Of a stretch of DNA of 64,000 nucleotides, positions 31,954 through 39,866 are shown one piece after another (the first letter of the stretch is position 1; the number at the start of each line of letters is the position of its first letter). Below the pieces are notes generated by a model, which had not been told where the DNA came from, searched no databases, and saw nothing but the letters and a program-made list of their open reading frames with translations. This DNA is from Chloroflexota bacterium. Its GTDB lineage: Bacteria; Chloroflexota; Dehalococcoidia; JACPQD01. The stretch lies in the NCBI GenBank assembly GCA_016190665.1, contig JACPQD010000051.1, positions 1 through 64,000 of the forward strand, in the 5' to 3' direction. The position numbers and the translations under genes were made by a program.

Positions 31954-32931
31954 TTGAGACTTCTCTTTGTCGGTGATGTCATGCTGGGGCGTCTGGTCAA
32001 CGAGGCCTTGCACGAGAGGCCGCCGTCTTACCCCTGGGGCGATACCTTGCCCCTCTTTCGCGCCGCCGACTTCCGCATCTGCAACCTCGAGTGCGTCATC
32101 TCCGACCTCGGCCAGCCCTGGAGAGGCAAATACTTCCACTTCAGATCAGATGCCAAAAATGTCGAGGTCCTGAAAGCCGCCGGGATCGACTGCGTGTCAG
32201 TGGCCAACAACCACACCCTGGACTTCGAATACGAAGCTATGCTGGAGGAGTTCAAAATCCTCGACCAGGCCGGGGTTTGCCGCGCCGGAGGCGGAGAGAA
32301 TTGGCAGCAGGCGTCGCAGCCCGCCCTGGCGCGGGCCGGCGACCTCCGGATAGCTTTGCTGGCCTTCACCGATAACGAGCCCGGGTGGGCGGCCGCCGAG
32401 GACAAACCCGGACTGCTCTACGTCCCCGTGAATCTGGCCGACCGGCGCGCCCAGGAGTTTCTTCGCCTGGTCCGCGAAGCTCGAGCCGAAGCTGACGTTC
32501 TCGTGGTCTCGGCGCACTGGGGGCCGAACTGGGGGTACGATCCGCCGGAACAGCATAAGGTCTTCGGCAGGGCGCTGGTTGACGCCGGCGCGGAAATCGT
32601 CTTCGGCCATTCCGCCCATGTCTTCAGAGGGATGGAGGTCTACAACGACAGAGCGATCCTCTACTCCACGGGGAACTTTATCGACGACTACGCGGTGGAT
32701 GAGGTCGAGCGTAACGACCAATCGTTCGTCTTCGTGGTAGAGGTTGAGCAGGGAAGGACCAGGCGTCTCGAACTATATCCCACGGTGATCCGAAATTTCC
32801 AGGCCCGCCGGGCCTCCGGATTTGAAGCCGGCGAGATCGCGAAGAAGATGCAGAGGCTATGCGCCGCCCTGGACGCCAAGGCGAGCTGGCGGGCGGAAAA
32901 GGGAGTTCTGGAGATACGCGTCAGCGGATGA
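31954..32931 (+). CDS. CapA-family metallophosphoesterase-like protein
   Basis: 325 aa, TTG start with GAGG 8 nt before it. The PGA_cap/CapA pattern is complete: GDVMLGRLVNEAL, NLECVISD, SVANNHTLDFEYEAML, SAHWGPNWGYDPPEQHKVFG, GHSAHVFRGMEVY and YSTGNFIDDYAV. The Asp/Asn/His residues are those of a calcineurin-like metal site. CapA was named from poly-gamma-glutamate capsule genes, but most homologues, including cytoplasmic ones like this without a signal peptide, have no established substrate. It stands alone, convergent with the next gene. Confidence 0.9.
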   Translation: MRLLFVGDVMLGRLVNEALHERPPSYPWGDTLPLFRAADFRICNLECVISDLGQPWRGKYFHFRSDAKNVEVLKAAGIDCVSVANNHTLDFEYEAMLEEFKILDQAGVCRAGGGENWQQASQPALARAGDLRIALLAFTDNEPGWAAAEDKPGLLYVPVNLADRRAQEFLRLVREARAEADVLVVSAHWGPNWGYDPPEQHKVFGRALVDAGAEIVFGHSAHVFRGMEVYNDRAILYSTGNFIDDYAVDEVERNDQSFVFVVEVEQGRTRRLELYPTVIRNFQARRASGFEAGEIAKKMQRLCAALDAKASWRAEKGVLEIRVSG

Positions 32932-32964
32932 GACCGACTCGGTCTCGGAGACCGAGTCGGTCTT
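32931..32964. terminator. Bidirectional hairpin between convergent genes
   Basis: A near-perfect 16-bp stem, AGACCGACTCGGTCTC / GAGACCGAGTCGGTCT, starting at the capA stop. Both genes converge on it. Only short T runs flank it (TCTTG). Confidence 0.6.
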
Positions 32965-32968
32965 GTGG

Positions 32969-33286
32969 TTACATCTCCGGAGGCTGGAACTCCGAATCGG
33001 TGAGCGGAGCGGTAGCCTCTTTCCACCACTTCGTGGGGTCCCGCCGCACCTCGTAGACCACCTTGCCCTTATCAGGACAGGCTATCGTCTGCACATTCGG
33101 GCCAGGCATGCCGTAGCAAAGGCCGTAGAAACGGGGCAGCCGCATCGCCAGCACCGGCAGGCACATCTTCCCTTCGATGCAGCCGTTGTTGATGATGAGC
33201 TGATCGCCCACCTCGTGGACGGGGCAGTCCGGGGGAAGCTCTTCCTTGATCTCTTTCACGGTAACGGTGACGGGATATCGAGGCAA
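32969..33286 (-). CDS. TIGR04076-family protein
   Basis: 105 aa. Typical family layout: VTVTVKEIKEELPPDCPVHE-VGDQLIINNGCIEG, CLPVLAMRLPRFYGLCYG and a CPDKGKVVYEVRR end. Conserved cysteines (CPVHEVGD, CIEGKMCLP, CPDKG) suggest metal or Fe-S binding, but no activity is established for the family. AGGAGG lies 5 nt before the ATG and a strong promoter is at 33317-33345. Confidence 0.8.
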   Translation of the reverse strand: MPRYPVTVTVKEIKEELPPDCPVHEVGDQLIINNGCIEGKMCLPVLAMRLPRFYGLCYGMPGPNVQTIACPDKGKVVYEVRRDPTKWWKEATAPLTDSEFQPPEM

Positions 33287-33316
33287 GGCGCACCTCCTGG
33301 AAATATTTGTGGCGTT

Positions 33317-33345
33317 ATAATATAAGGCGGAGCGCCGCGTGTCAA
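33317..33345 (-). promoter_or_regulatory. Promoter of the TIGR04076 gene
   Basis: Minus strand TTGACA (33345-33340), 17-nt spacer, TATTAT (33322-33317), 31 nt before the ATG. Confidence 0.75.
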
Positions 33346-33356
33346 ATGCGCCGTGA

Positions 33357-33410
33357 AGCTGTCAGCGATCAGCTTTCAGCTATCGGCCTGCCGATGGCCG
33401 AAAGCTAGAG
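33357..33410. repeat. CAGCTTTCAGC-type short repeats
   Basis: GCTGTCAGCGATCAGCTTTC-AGCTATCGGCC followed by a CCGATGGCCGAAAGC mirror. One of about nine such blocks in the window. Confidence 0.6.
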
Positions 33411-33479
33411 CGTGTTGGAGGGAGAAACGCACCTATACTTTGGGGACGGCATTTCGCCAAGATACTGAGGAGGAATGAA

Positions 33480-33932
33480 TTGGAGCGAACACTGATTCTC
33501 ATCAAGCCGGACGGAATGCAAAGGGGCCTGGGAGGCGCGATCCTTGCCCGTCTGGAGAGGCGCGGGCTGAAAATCGTGGGCCTGAAGCTGCTGCGAATGG
33601 ATGAAGCCCTGGCCAGGCGACATTACGCCATCCACGACGGCAAGCCCTTCTTCTCCGGCCTGGTGCGGTATATCACTTCAAGCCCCATCATCGCCGCTGC
33701 GCTAGAGGGCCGCATGGCAGTGGAAGCGGCGAGGAAGACCATAGGCGCCACGGACCCGGCGAAGGCGGAGGCAGGCACGATTCGGGCCGATTTCGGTATG
33801 GATATCGGGCGCAACCTGGTGCATGGCTCCGACTCGGCGGAGAACGCTGAGAAGGAGATTGCCCTCTTCTTTTCGCCTGACGAGATCGTGAGCTATGAAA
33901 GGGCGACTGACCCCTGGATCACTGAATCCTGA
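33480..33932 (+). CDS. ndk: Nucleoside diphosphate kinase
   Basis: 150 aa, standard bacterial length. Transfers the gamma phosphate of ATP to NDPs through a phosphohistidine; the active-site motif is NLVHGSDS with His115. RTLILIKPDGMQRGL is the canonical start. Initiates at TTG; AGGAGG is 9 nt upstream. Its last 14 nt overlap the end of convergent rsfS, so there is no room for a separate terminator. Confidence 0.97.
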   Translation: MERTLILIKPDGMQRGLGGAILARLERRGLKIVGLKLLRMDEALARRHYAIHDGKPFFSGLVRYITSSPIIAAALEGRMAVEAARKTIGATDPAKAEAGTIRADFGMDIGRNLVHGSDSAENAEKEIALFFSPDEIVSYERATDPWITES

Positions 33933-34269
33933 CCACGGGCAGCGCCTTTTCCCAGAGGCGTTCCAGTTGGTAGTAGGCCCGCTCCTCCGGGTCGAAGACG
34001 TGAACGATAACGGGGCCGTAGTCCAGAAGGACCCATCCAGAGTCCGCAGTGCCCTCCTGGGCGAGCATTCTCACCCCTTCCTTGGTGAGCGCCTTCTCGA
34101 TCTCCTCGCGGATAGTCTCAATCTGGCGTTCGCTTTCGCCGGTGCACAGGACAAAGTAGTCGGCGAAGGTGGCGACGTCACGCAGGTCCAGCATCGAGAT
34201 GTCGGAGGCCTGTTTTTCTGAGGCGACCTCCACTACCTTCTTAGCTATGTCTACTGGTTCCAGATACAC
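33919..34269 (-). CDS. rsfS: Ribosomal silencing factor RsfS
   Basis: 116 aa RsfS/Iojap protein, which binds L14 on the 50S subunit and blocks subunit joining in stationary phase. Family motifs: ISMLDLRDVATFADYFVLCT, SERQIETIREEIEKAL and WVLLDYGPVIVHVF. AGGTAGT precedes the ATG. Converges with ndk and overlaps it by 14 nt at the 3' ends. The usual nadD neighbour is absent. Confidence 0.95.
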   Translation of the reverse strand: MYLEPVDIAKKVVEVASEKQASDISMLDLRDVATFADYFVLCTGESERQIETIREEIEKALTKEGVRMLAQEGTADSGWVLLDYGPVIVHVFDPEERAYYQLERLWEKALPVVRIQ

Positions 34270-34363
34270 TACCTCCTTCAGAGCTTTCAGCTTTCAGTCC
34301 AGCCTCCAGCTTTTTGGGCCCGGCCTTCGACCCTCACCCCCTGGGCCACAACATGCTATGCCC

Positions 34364-34882
34364 CTACACCACCACTTCCGCCATGCGCCGCTCGGAATCG
34401 CGCAGGTAACTCACGTGCACGTGGCTCCCCGCGGACAGAGACGCTAGCGCTTCCTCCAGATCGTCGACGGTGCGGACAGCGCGGGAGTTGATTTCCGTGA
34501 CGATGTCGCCCTGGCGCAGTCCGGCTCTGTCGCCGGGCGACGAAGTCGCCACGCGGCCCACATAGGCTCCCGACACAGGGGGCAACCCCCGCTTCCGGGC
34601 GACCGCATCGGCATCGGCAACCGTCAGACCGAAACGGACCTTCTGTCCGCCCCGCTGCGCCAGCAGGCTCTCCAGTTTCGGGACATCGAAGCCTACCACT
34701 ATCTTGCCACCGACGTCTATAACGGGCACTCCCAACTGCCCCGACTTACGAATCATATCATCGGCATTTGCCCGGTCCTTTGAAACGTCCAGCTCCACAT
34801 AGGGGACCCCGCGTTGTGAAAGAAACTCCTTCACCTGGTGGCAATACGGTCAGGTGGGCGTGGTGTATACGGTGATATCCAT
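34364..34882 (-). CDS. Selenocysteine glutaredoxin-PDZ fusion (UPYC active site)
   Basis: 172 aa when UGA at 34852-34850 is read as Sec (residue 11): MDITVYTTPT-U-PYCHQV. This replaces the first Cys of the glutaredoxin CPYC site. The Grx domain (1-~80) includes the cis-Pro loop LGVPVIDVGGK. Residues ~95-172 are a PDZ domain: GAYVGRVATSSPGDRAGLRQ, GDIVTEINSRAVRTVDDLEE. AGGAGAT lies 5 nt before the ATG. Without Sec decoding only a start inside the PDZ-bearing part (GTG at 34834) would be called and the active site lost. PDZ may target a protein C-terminus. Not in an operon with its neighbours. Confidence 0.92.
34816..34852 (-). promoter_or_regulatory. Candidate bacterial SECIS element of the Grx-PDZ gene
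   Basis: UGA (34852-34850), 15 nt, then GUGAAGG-AGUUU-CUUUCAC (34834-34816): a 7-bp stem with GU in a 5-nt apical loop. Same geometry as the two UGSC elements with unrelated sequence. Confidence 0.8.
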
Positions 34883-34914
34883 GTTATCTCCTCTCCCCCG
34901 ACACAGGGGTGTGA

Positions 34915-35000
34915 TGGGAAATGATGAATGCGAAATGATGAATGAAGAATGAGCTGTCAGCCGTCAGCCCGCTGAAAGCTGAGTGCTGAACGCTGAAAGC
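34915..35000. repeat. Block of short intergenic repeats
   Basis: GAAATGATGAATGCGAAATG-ATGAATGAAG followed by CAGCCGTCAGCCCGCTGAAA-GCTGAGTGCTGAACGCTGAAAGC; both word families recur across the window. Confidence 0.7.
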
Positions 35001-35046
35001 CCTCTGAAAAGATGACTGCTCTCCTCTCCCCCAACCGGGGCGGTGC

Positions 35047-35112
35047 TCCTTGGTTATTGTATCTTGTATCTTGGTTATTGTATCTTCTATCTTGTATCTT
35101 GGTTATTGTATT
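35047..35112. repeat. AT-rich direct repeats near the FMN reductase 3' end
   Basis: TTGGTTATTGTATCTT occurs three times with TGTATCTTGG links. The last copy overlaps the last codons of the reductase gene. Confidence 0.75.
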
Positions 35113-35701
35113 TCGGCCGCACCAGCCGGGCGCCCGCAGCGAAGGCTTCAGCGAGAGCGGCGGGATGGTCCCTGATGGCGCCTTTGAGGTCGACCCCTTC
35201 GTAGGTGAGGGCGCCATCCAGGGCGAGGTCGCACACTGCGAAGAAGGCCCGAACTGTGGCCATGCAAGGTTCAAACAGGTTGGGTCGGCGCATGCCGCCC
35301 GCCGAAAGAAACAGGCCGCGCCTTCTGGCGCCGTCGGACCCCGTGGTGTGGCGCTGCTTCAAGAGATATTTGGCCGCCCAGAGGGCCTGGCAGCGGTCGA
35401 TGGCAATTTTCGCCTCGGCGGAGACACTGAAGAACATCAGTGGCGAGGCCAACACGACTCTATCCACCTCTCGCAATCTCCGGTGAATAGGCTGCATATC
35501 GTCCTTGATGACGCATATCCCCGTCTTCAGGCAGCCGTCGCAGTGCCGGCAGGGATGAATGTCGAGTTGGCTCAGCAGCAGTCGCTCCGTGACAGCCCCC
35601 TCGCTCTCGGCCCCCGCCAGCGCCTGCTCGAGGAGGAGGTCTGTGTTGCCACCCCTTCTCGGGCTCCCCGCCAAACCCAGCACTGTTACTCCGCCGGCCA
35701 C
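35087..35701 (-). CDS. Flavodoxin-fold NADPH-dependent FMN reductase (iron-sulfur flavoprotein-like)
   Basis: 204 aa. FMN-binding loop GLAGSPRRGGNTD at 9-21, and a cysteine cluster PCRHCDGCLKTGICVIKDDM as in iron-sulfur flavoproteins. The MQPIHRRLREVDRVVLASPL and MFFSVSAEAKIAIDR blocks place it in the NAD(P)H-dependent FMN reductase family. Probably GTG start. It begins 12 nt after the ferritin-like gene, so the two form an operon; together they suggest iron or oxygen handling. The end of the coding frame runs into an AT-rich repeat, so the last ~8 residues may be recent. Confidence 0.88.
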   Translation of the reverse strand: MAGGVTVLGLAGSPRRGGNTDLLLEQALAGAESEGAVTERLLLSQLDIHPCRHCDGCLKTGICVIKDDMQPIHRRLREVDRVVLASPLMFFSVSAEAKIAIDRCQALWAAKYLLKQRHTTGSDGARRRGLFLSAGGMRRPNLFEPCMATVRAFFAVCDLALDGALTYEGVDLKGAIRDHPAALAEAFAAGARLVRPKYNNQDTR

Positions 35702-35713
35702 AAGCTTCCATCC

Positions 35714-36238
35714 TTAATCTAACTGAGGCGCTTGCACATCATCGAAATACCATATGCCGTTGTTGGCCAGGTAATCGTGGCTTTTCTGCAACAACTCGAA
35801 GTGGCGGCTCTCCTCTCTGGCCAGGAAGCGATAGACGTTGGCGGCGGCGGGGTTAGTCGACCCGCGGGCAGCCATGTCATACATCTCGTGGCCTTTGCGT
35901 TCGAAGTCCATGGCCAGTTTCATTGCCTCGAGATCGCTCATGTCCGGGGTGAAGAGCAATGCCCCAGACACTTCATCGGGGAAGAGGTCGGCCATCCTGG
36001 CGTCCGCTTGTCTGGCTTTCTCCAAAGGAACCCAATCGCCAGTGCGGTTCAAACGATCGTACTCCGCGGAAAGGATGTGCAAATGCACCTCCTCGTCGGC
36101 CACCAGGGAACGGTACATAGCCTTGCCGCGAGGATCGCGGACGCTTGCTTCAGCCTGCCGGTAGAAGGAGATGCCGGCGCGCTCATTGCGCGCCGCTTGC
36201 TCGATGGCAGCCAGCGCTTCCGACGGGTCGTCGATCAT
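35714..36238 (-). CDS. Ferritin-like/rubrerythrin-type diiron protein
   Basis: 174 aa four-helix ferritin-like domain with two ExxH-type helices for a diiron site: AARNERAGISFYRQAE, VADEEVHLHIL, AMDFERKGHEMYDMA and AREESRHFELL. It lacks the C-terminal rubredoxin domain of rubrerythrin; such erythrin-like proteins act in peroxide or iron protection in anaerobes. Its own promoter is at 36274-36302 and the FMN reductase gene follows. Confidence 0.88.
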   Translation of the reverse strand: MIDDPSEALAAIEQAARNERAGISFYRQAEASVRDPRGKAMYRSLVADEEVHLHILSAEYDRLNRTGDWVPLEKARQADARMADLFPDEVSGALLFTPDMSDLEAMKLAMDFERKGHEMYDMAARGSTNPAAANVYRFLAREESRHFELLQKSHDYLANNGIWYFDDVQAPQLD

Positions 36239-36273
36239 CCATCCGCCTTTTCGTCAAGACTTACCATAAGGAT

Positions 36274-36302
36274 ATTGTAGCGCATGGCGTCCGCTCTGTC
36301 AT
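36274..36302 (-). promoter_or_regulatory. Promoter of the ferritin-FMN reductase operon
   Basis: Minus strand ATGACA (36302-36297), 17-nt spacer, TACAAT (36279-36274), 36 nt before the ATG. Confidence 0.65.
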
Positions 36303-36432
36303 GGCTTATGGTTGGAGGCATTGTCCACTGGGGATTGGCAGGTAGGGAAGCCCGGCGTTTCCAAAGAAGGTTTGAGCGAGGTCGTTACTTGCGCAGTGGC
36401 ACGTTGACGGCTGGGGGATCGGGCGCACCAAG

Positions 36433-36463
36433 CCTGGCTGCCCCGACTCTGTCGGCAGCCAGG
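36433..36463. terminator. Hairpin after the small membrane-protein gene
   Basis: CCTGGCTGCC / GGCAGCCAGG, 10-bp stem with an 11-nt loop, 9 nt past the stop at 36472. Weak T content on both sides (CGTTTTAAC on the + side). The rest of 36303-36471 shows nothing. Confidence 0.45.
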
Positions 36464-36471
36464 TCACCGTT

Positions 36472-36756
36472 TTAACGGAGCAGGACGGCCAGGATGCCCA
36501 GGATGGCGAAAATCGCGCCGGCCATCATGCCTATCCTGCGCAGCTCCGGACCGACGTAAGAGTAGTCGAGAACGACTGGAGGCCGGCCTCTCGTCGCGGC
36601 TGAGGGACCCAGCGGCGCGGCGCCGGGCGCAGCGATGGGGGCGGTGTAAGGGCGGAAAGCCGCGGGGGCCGGCCGGCGCCCCGGGCCCATCGGGGCTGGC
36701 ATGGGCCTTTTGGCCCTCTTGGCCTTGGGGGCGGCGCTGCGGACTTTCTTAGGCAT
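36472..36756 (-). CDS. Small proline/alanine-rich protein with one C-terminal membrane helix
   Basis: 94 aa: a basic Lys/Arg/Pro/Ala-rich N-terminal 60 residues (KKVRSAAPKAKRAKRPM, PGRRPAPAAFRPYTAP), a short conserved-looking VVLDYSYVGPELRRIG, and a C-terminal helix MMAGAIFAILGILAVLL. A tail-anchored topology with a disordered cytoplasmic or ribosome-facing N-terminus is inferred; the YSYVxxELRRI-then-helix arrangement recurs in small Chloroflexota proteins. GGAGGAT precedes the ATG. No function assigned. Confidence 0.7.
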   Translation of the reverse strand: MPKKVRSAAPKAKRAKRPMPAPMGPGRRPAPAAFRPYTAPIAAPGAAPLGPSAATRGRPPVVLDYSYVGPELRRIGMMAGAIFAILGILAVLLR

Positions 36757-37007
36757 TATTATCCTCCTGGTGTCACCCCGACCCTCGGCTTCGCTCAGGG
36801 CGGGCTGTCGGGGCGCCCACCCTCGGTTTCAGTTCCCGGGCTGGCCCCGATTGCATCGGGGCGCATGAGGCGTTAAAATCATTATACTCTGCGGAGGGAG
36901 TTACGTCTAGCGTTTGGCCTTCTGCAGTCAGCCCCAGGAAACTGATCGCTGATCGCTATTCACAAACAGCGCGGCCCGTTCTTGGGCTGCACGCTTGAGG
37001 AGGGACG

Positions 37008-37430
37008 ATGTTCAAAGGTGATGGCTACACTGCTGAAGCAGTGGCGAACGAGGGCAAGGAGACGATCCTGACCCGGACCACCGACTTTGAAGGGAAGCTG
37101 AAGGCCGACGGCCCGGTGAAAATCTATGGCATGTTCAACGGCGAGATAGAGACTGCGGGCACAGTTGTCGTCGGCAAGGCGGCCATGGTGACGGCGACGA
37201 TATCGGCCAAGGATGTGGCCGTGGCCGGGACGGTGCGGGGGAACGTCACTGCTGCGGGACGACTGGAGATCTTCTCTGGCGGGAAGGTCTACGGGAACAT
37301 TGCTTCCGCTGCTTTGCGCATAGAGGAGGGCGGCTTGTTCAGCGGCCAGAGCTTGATGCAGGAGCAAAGGGCTGAGAGCCAGCTCTTCAAAGCTCCCGCC
37401 GCTGAGCTGAAGGGACAGACCAGAGAATAG
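37008..37430 (+). CDS. Bactofilin-family polymer-forming protein
   Basis: 140 aa. Central bactofilin beta-helix from about 25 to 115, with the repeating pattern LKADGPVKIYGMFNGEIETA, VVVGKAAMVTATISAKDVAV and VRGNVTAAGRLEIFSGGKVY. Bactofilins self-assemble into filaments that scaffold cell-wall or morphology proteins. GAGGAGGG lies 6 nt before the ATG. Convergent with the cytidylate kinase-like gene, with 2 nt between the stops. Confidence 0.93.
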   Translation: MFKGDGYTAEAVANEGKETILTRTTDFEGKLKADGPVKIYGMFNGEIETAGTVVVGKAAMVTATISAKDVAVAGTVRGNVTAAGRLEIFSGGKVYGNIASAALRIEEGGLFSGQSLMQEQRAESQLFKAPAAELKGQTRE

Positions 37431-37432
37431 AA

Positions 37433-38140
37433 CTACCCGGATTCCAGGGTTTTCGCCGCGTCTATTATCATCCGCGTGGCTTGCTGGAATGAAACCAGGC
37501 CTGTGTTAATGGTCAGGTGGTAGAGGAGAGGACTGGCGACGTCCGCCTTGAAGAATTTCCTGATGAAGGCAGCCCGCTGCTGCTCGGTTTCGATGACCTG
37601 CTTCTCCGCAGCTTTCGCGCTGACGCCATCGACCTCCATGATCGTCTTCACTCGAAAATCGAGAGGCGCTACCAGGCGGACTTTCAGCACCTCTGGCTTA
37701 TCGCGCAGAATAATAGAGGCGCCCCGGCCGATGATAACCACATTGCCTGCGGCGGCGAGGTCCGCTATTATGGTGCGTACTATGGCGATGAACCTCTTGT
37801 CGTCGATCTCCTGTTCTTCGGTAACGGCGGGCTCCGCGGACTCAGGATAGCCGCGGGAGAGGAGCATCTCCATGCCGGTAGGGCCCAGGAAGGGGTCACC
37901 GGCGGAGCCTGCGACCGCTGACTTCTCCAGGAACGTCTGGAGCATCCTCGATATGCGCTCTCGGAGGGGCTTGGGCCTCTCGTCGCGCTTTGCCAGCGCG
38001 TCGGGGCTGGTCCCGAGCCGCTGGGCCGCGGCTGATATCAACTCCTTGTCCACGTATCCGATCTTGAGGGCATCGGCCACCATCTTACCCACGATGCGAG
38101 CCCCCGCCCCGTACTGTCGTGCAATGGTTATTACTGGCAC
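37433..38140 (-). CDS. Cytidylate kinase-like family protein
   Basis: 235 aa, GTG start with GAGGAGG 5 nt upstream. N-terminal ITIARQYGAGARIVGKMVAD is a P-loop in the cytidylate-kinase-like form (GAGARIVG), and IIGRGASIILRDKPEVLKVR-LVAP (IIGRGASIIL) is the family core motif. The family is distinct from Cmk and its substrate is not established; several members carry an extra regulatory insert as here (60-120). It has a near-consensus promoter at 38190-38217. Confidence 0.88.
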   Translation of the reverse strand: MPVITIARQYGAGARIVGKMVADALKIGYVDKELISAAAQRLGTSPDALAKRDERPKPLRERISRMLQTFLEKSAVAGSAGDPFLGPTGMEMLLSRGYPESAEPAVTEEQEIDDKRFIAIVRTIIADLAAAGNVVIIGRGASIILRDKPEVLKVRLVAPLDFRVKTIMEVDGVSAKAAEKQVIETEQQRAAFIRKFFKADVASPLLYHLTINTGLVSFQQATRMIIDAAKTLESG

Positions 38141-38189
38141 GGCGTCCTCCTCAAGGAGAGCGATCGATCATCAAAGCCACGTGTAATTA

Positions 38190-38217
38190 AGTATACCGCA
38201 AAGTGTGAGGCTGTCAA
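38190..38217 (-). promoter_or_regulatory. Promoter of the cytidylate kinase-like gene
   Basis: Minus strand TTGACA (38217-38212), 16-nt spacer, TATACT (38195-38190), 50 nt before the GTG. Confidence 0.8.
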
Positions 38218-38530
38218 GCGATTGAAGCGTCAAATGCACCCGGCAAAGAAATCATAACACCCGGCAGGAAATTACTCGGAAAACGTTACATCAGCCTAAC
38301 TCGGCGAAGCCGAAGCTAAATGCCAGCGAGCGGTTGGCTTTCAGCCCTCAGCTATCAGCCCGCTGAAAACTGATTGCTGATTGCCGAAATCCAAAATCTA
38401 GAATCAAGAATCTGAAATCATGCGCATCTTGCGCGCAGTTTCATTCGTAAGCGTCCAATAATCGGTTAATTGCAACTACGCGCAACTGCGACAATTTGCA
38501 GCCACTCCATAGATGTGCTATCGTGAGAGT
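38218..38530. other. Divergent intergenic region with repeats and possible operator
   Basis: Contains GGCTTTCAGCCCTCAGCTAT / GCTGAAAACTGATTGCTGAT repeats (38336-38388), then just before the Fur gene TTGCAACTACGCGCAACTGC-GACAATTTGCAG, where GCAACT is repeated and TTGCA/TGCAA-like ends face each other. The latter could be a Fur-family operator; this is only a suggestion. Confidence 0.4.
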
Positions 38531-38974
38531 ATGCTAGACAACAATTCCGATGTGGGGCGCTACAGCGAGACCGACCAAAGACTGCGCCAACTGGGCTACC
38601 GATTGACGCCGCAGCGGATGATGCTCCTCTCCGCCATCGAAGAGGGGGAGGGGCACGTCAGCGCCGAGGAGATTTATGCTCGCGTGCAATCCAGGTATCC
38701 GGGCATGAACATCTCCACGGTGTACCGCACTCTTGACCTTCTCACCGAGCTGGGGTTGGTCACGCGGACGGACATGGGAGGGGGCGTGGTCCGCTACCAT
38801 CCTTCAAACAAAGGGCAGCACCATCACCTGGTCTGTCAGGAATGCGGGGGGGTCGCCGAGCTCGACGATTCCATCCTGACTCCACTTCGAGAGTCTCTGG
38901 AAGAAAAGTATCAGTTCCAGGCTGACGTCCGGCACTTCGCCATCTTCGGGCGCTGCGCCCGCTGCCGCCGGTAG
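38531..38974 (+). CDS. Fur-family transcriptional regulator
   Basis: 147 aa. Winged-helix LGYRLTPQRMMLLSAIEEGE, NISTVYRTLDLLTELGLV; metal-binding QHHHLVCQECGG and two zinc knuckles CQEC (about 100-103) and CARC at the C-terminus. The family senses Fe, Zn, Ni, Mn or peroxide; the HHH motif plus CxxC pairs cannot distinguish Fur, Zur, Nur and PerR. The NiCoT-like gene 139 nt downstream suggests nickel/cobalt control. The start at 38531 is preferred over the ATG 18 nt earlier on spacing to GAGAG, but this is not certain. Confidence 0.92.
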   Translation: MLDNNSDVGRYSETDQRLRQLGYRLTPQRMMLLSAIEEGEGHVSAEEIYARVQSRYPGMNISTVYRTLDLLTELGLVTRTDMGGGVVRYHPSNKGQHHHLVCQECGGVAELDDSILTPLRESLEEKYQFQADVRHFAIFGRCARCRR

Positions 38975-39112
38975 GCTGGTGCGCTTGCGGGGCGCAGACA
39001 CCGGATCGATGGTGCGCATCGGCAAGGGGCGAGGGCCCGGCAAGTTGGGGCGGACTTGTCGGCTGCTTTGAGTCAAGAGAGATGAATCCTCGGTGTTTGC
39101 GGAGGGAGAGAG

Positions 39113-39859
39113 ATGAACGATGTCGGTCAATTCCTGCTCCTTGGCGCCGCGTTGCTGCTTGGACTGCAGCACGGCATTGATTGGGACCACATCGCCGCTA
39201 TCACCGATATCGTGGGGACCATCGCTGAACCAAGGAGAGGCTTCTTACTGGGGACGCTCTACGCCCTTGGCCACGCGGTGGTGGTGGCCGCCCTTGGTCT
39301 AGTTGCTATCCTCGCGGGAATGAGGTTGCCCGAGTGGGTGGACGGACTCATGGAGCCTTTCGTGGGCGCTACCCTTGTCTTCCTGGGCTGTTGGATACTC
39401 TACTCCCTTCTTCGCCACGGGGGACAGTTCCAACTCAGGAGCCGTTGGATGCTGCTTTTCGACGGCATGCGGATGCTGTGGTACTGGGCCACCGGGCGGC
39501 TCGCTGGCGCGGCGCCGGCGGCTCCCGCGAGCTCAACCTACGGTCCGCGCACGGCTTTCACGATTGGCGCGGTCCACGGCGTGGGCGCCGAGACGCCCAG
39601 CCAGGTCCTGCTCTTCCTCGCCGCCACCGGGGCAGGCGGACAGACGGTGGGGAGCATCATATTGCTGGTCTTCGTCGTCGGGCTGGTCATCTCGAACTCG
39701 GCGATCACCATCATCTCCATATTCGGATATGCTCGCGCCCGGCGACACACCCGCCTCTTCATGGGCGTAGGCGCATTGACCGCTCTCCTCAGCCTGGCCA
39801 TCGGCGGGCTGTTTTTGACCGGCCAGATCGGCCTTCTGCCGCCGATTCTCACGGGCTAG
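39113..39859 (+). CDS. Nickel/cobalt permease-like protein (NiCoT superfamily)
   Basis: 248 aa with six or so membrane helices. The first helix carries LGLQHGIDWDHIAAITDIVG, the HxxxxDH signature of nickel/cobalt permeases, and GAVHGVGAETPSQVLLFLA repeats a His/Asp-type pore motif in the middle. Shorter than NixA-type transporters, like the HupE/RcnA-related branch. GGAGGGAGAG precedes the ATG. The Fur gene upstream in the same direction makes metal-regulated uptake (Ni for hydrogenase or Co for corrinoid) a sound inference, but export cannot be excluded. Confidence 0.8.
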   Translation: MNDVGQFLLLGAALLLGLQHGIDWDHIAAITDIVGTIAEPRRGFLLGTLYALGHAVVVAALGLVAILAGMRLPEWVDGLMEPFVGATLVFLGCWILYSLLRHGGQFQLRSRWMLLFDGMRMLWYWATGRLAGAAPAAPASSTYGPRTAFTIGAVHGVGAETPSQVLLFLAATGAGGQTVGSIILLVFVVGLVISNSAITIISIFGYARARRHTRLFMGVGALTALLSLAIGGLFLTGQIGLLPPILTG

Positions 39860-39866
39860 CCCCCGA

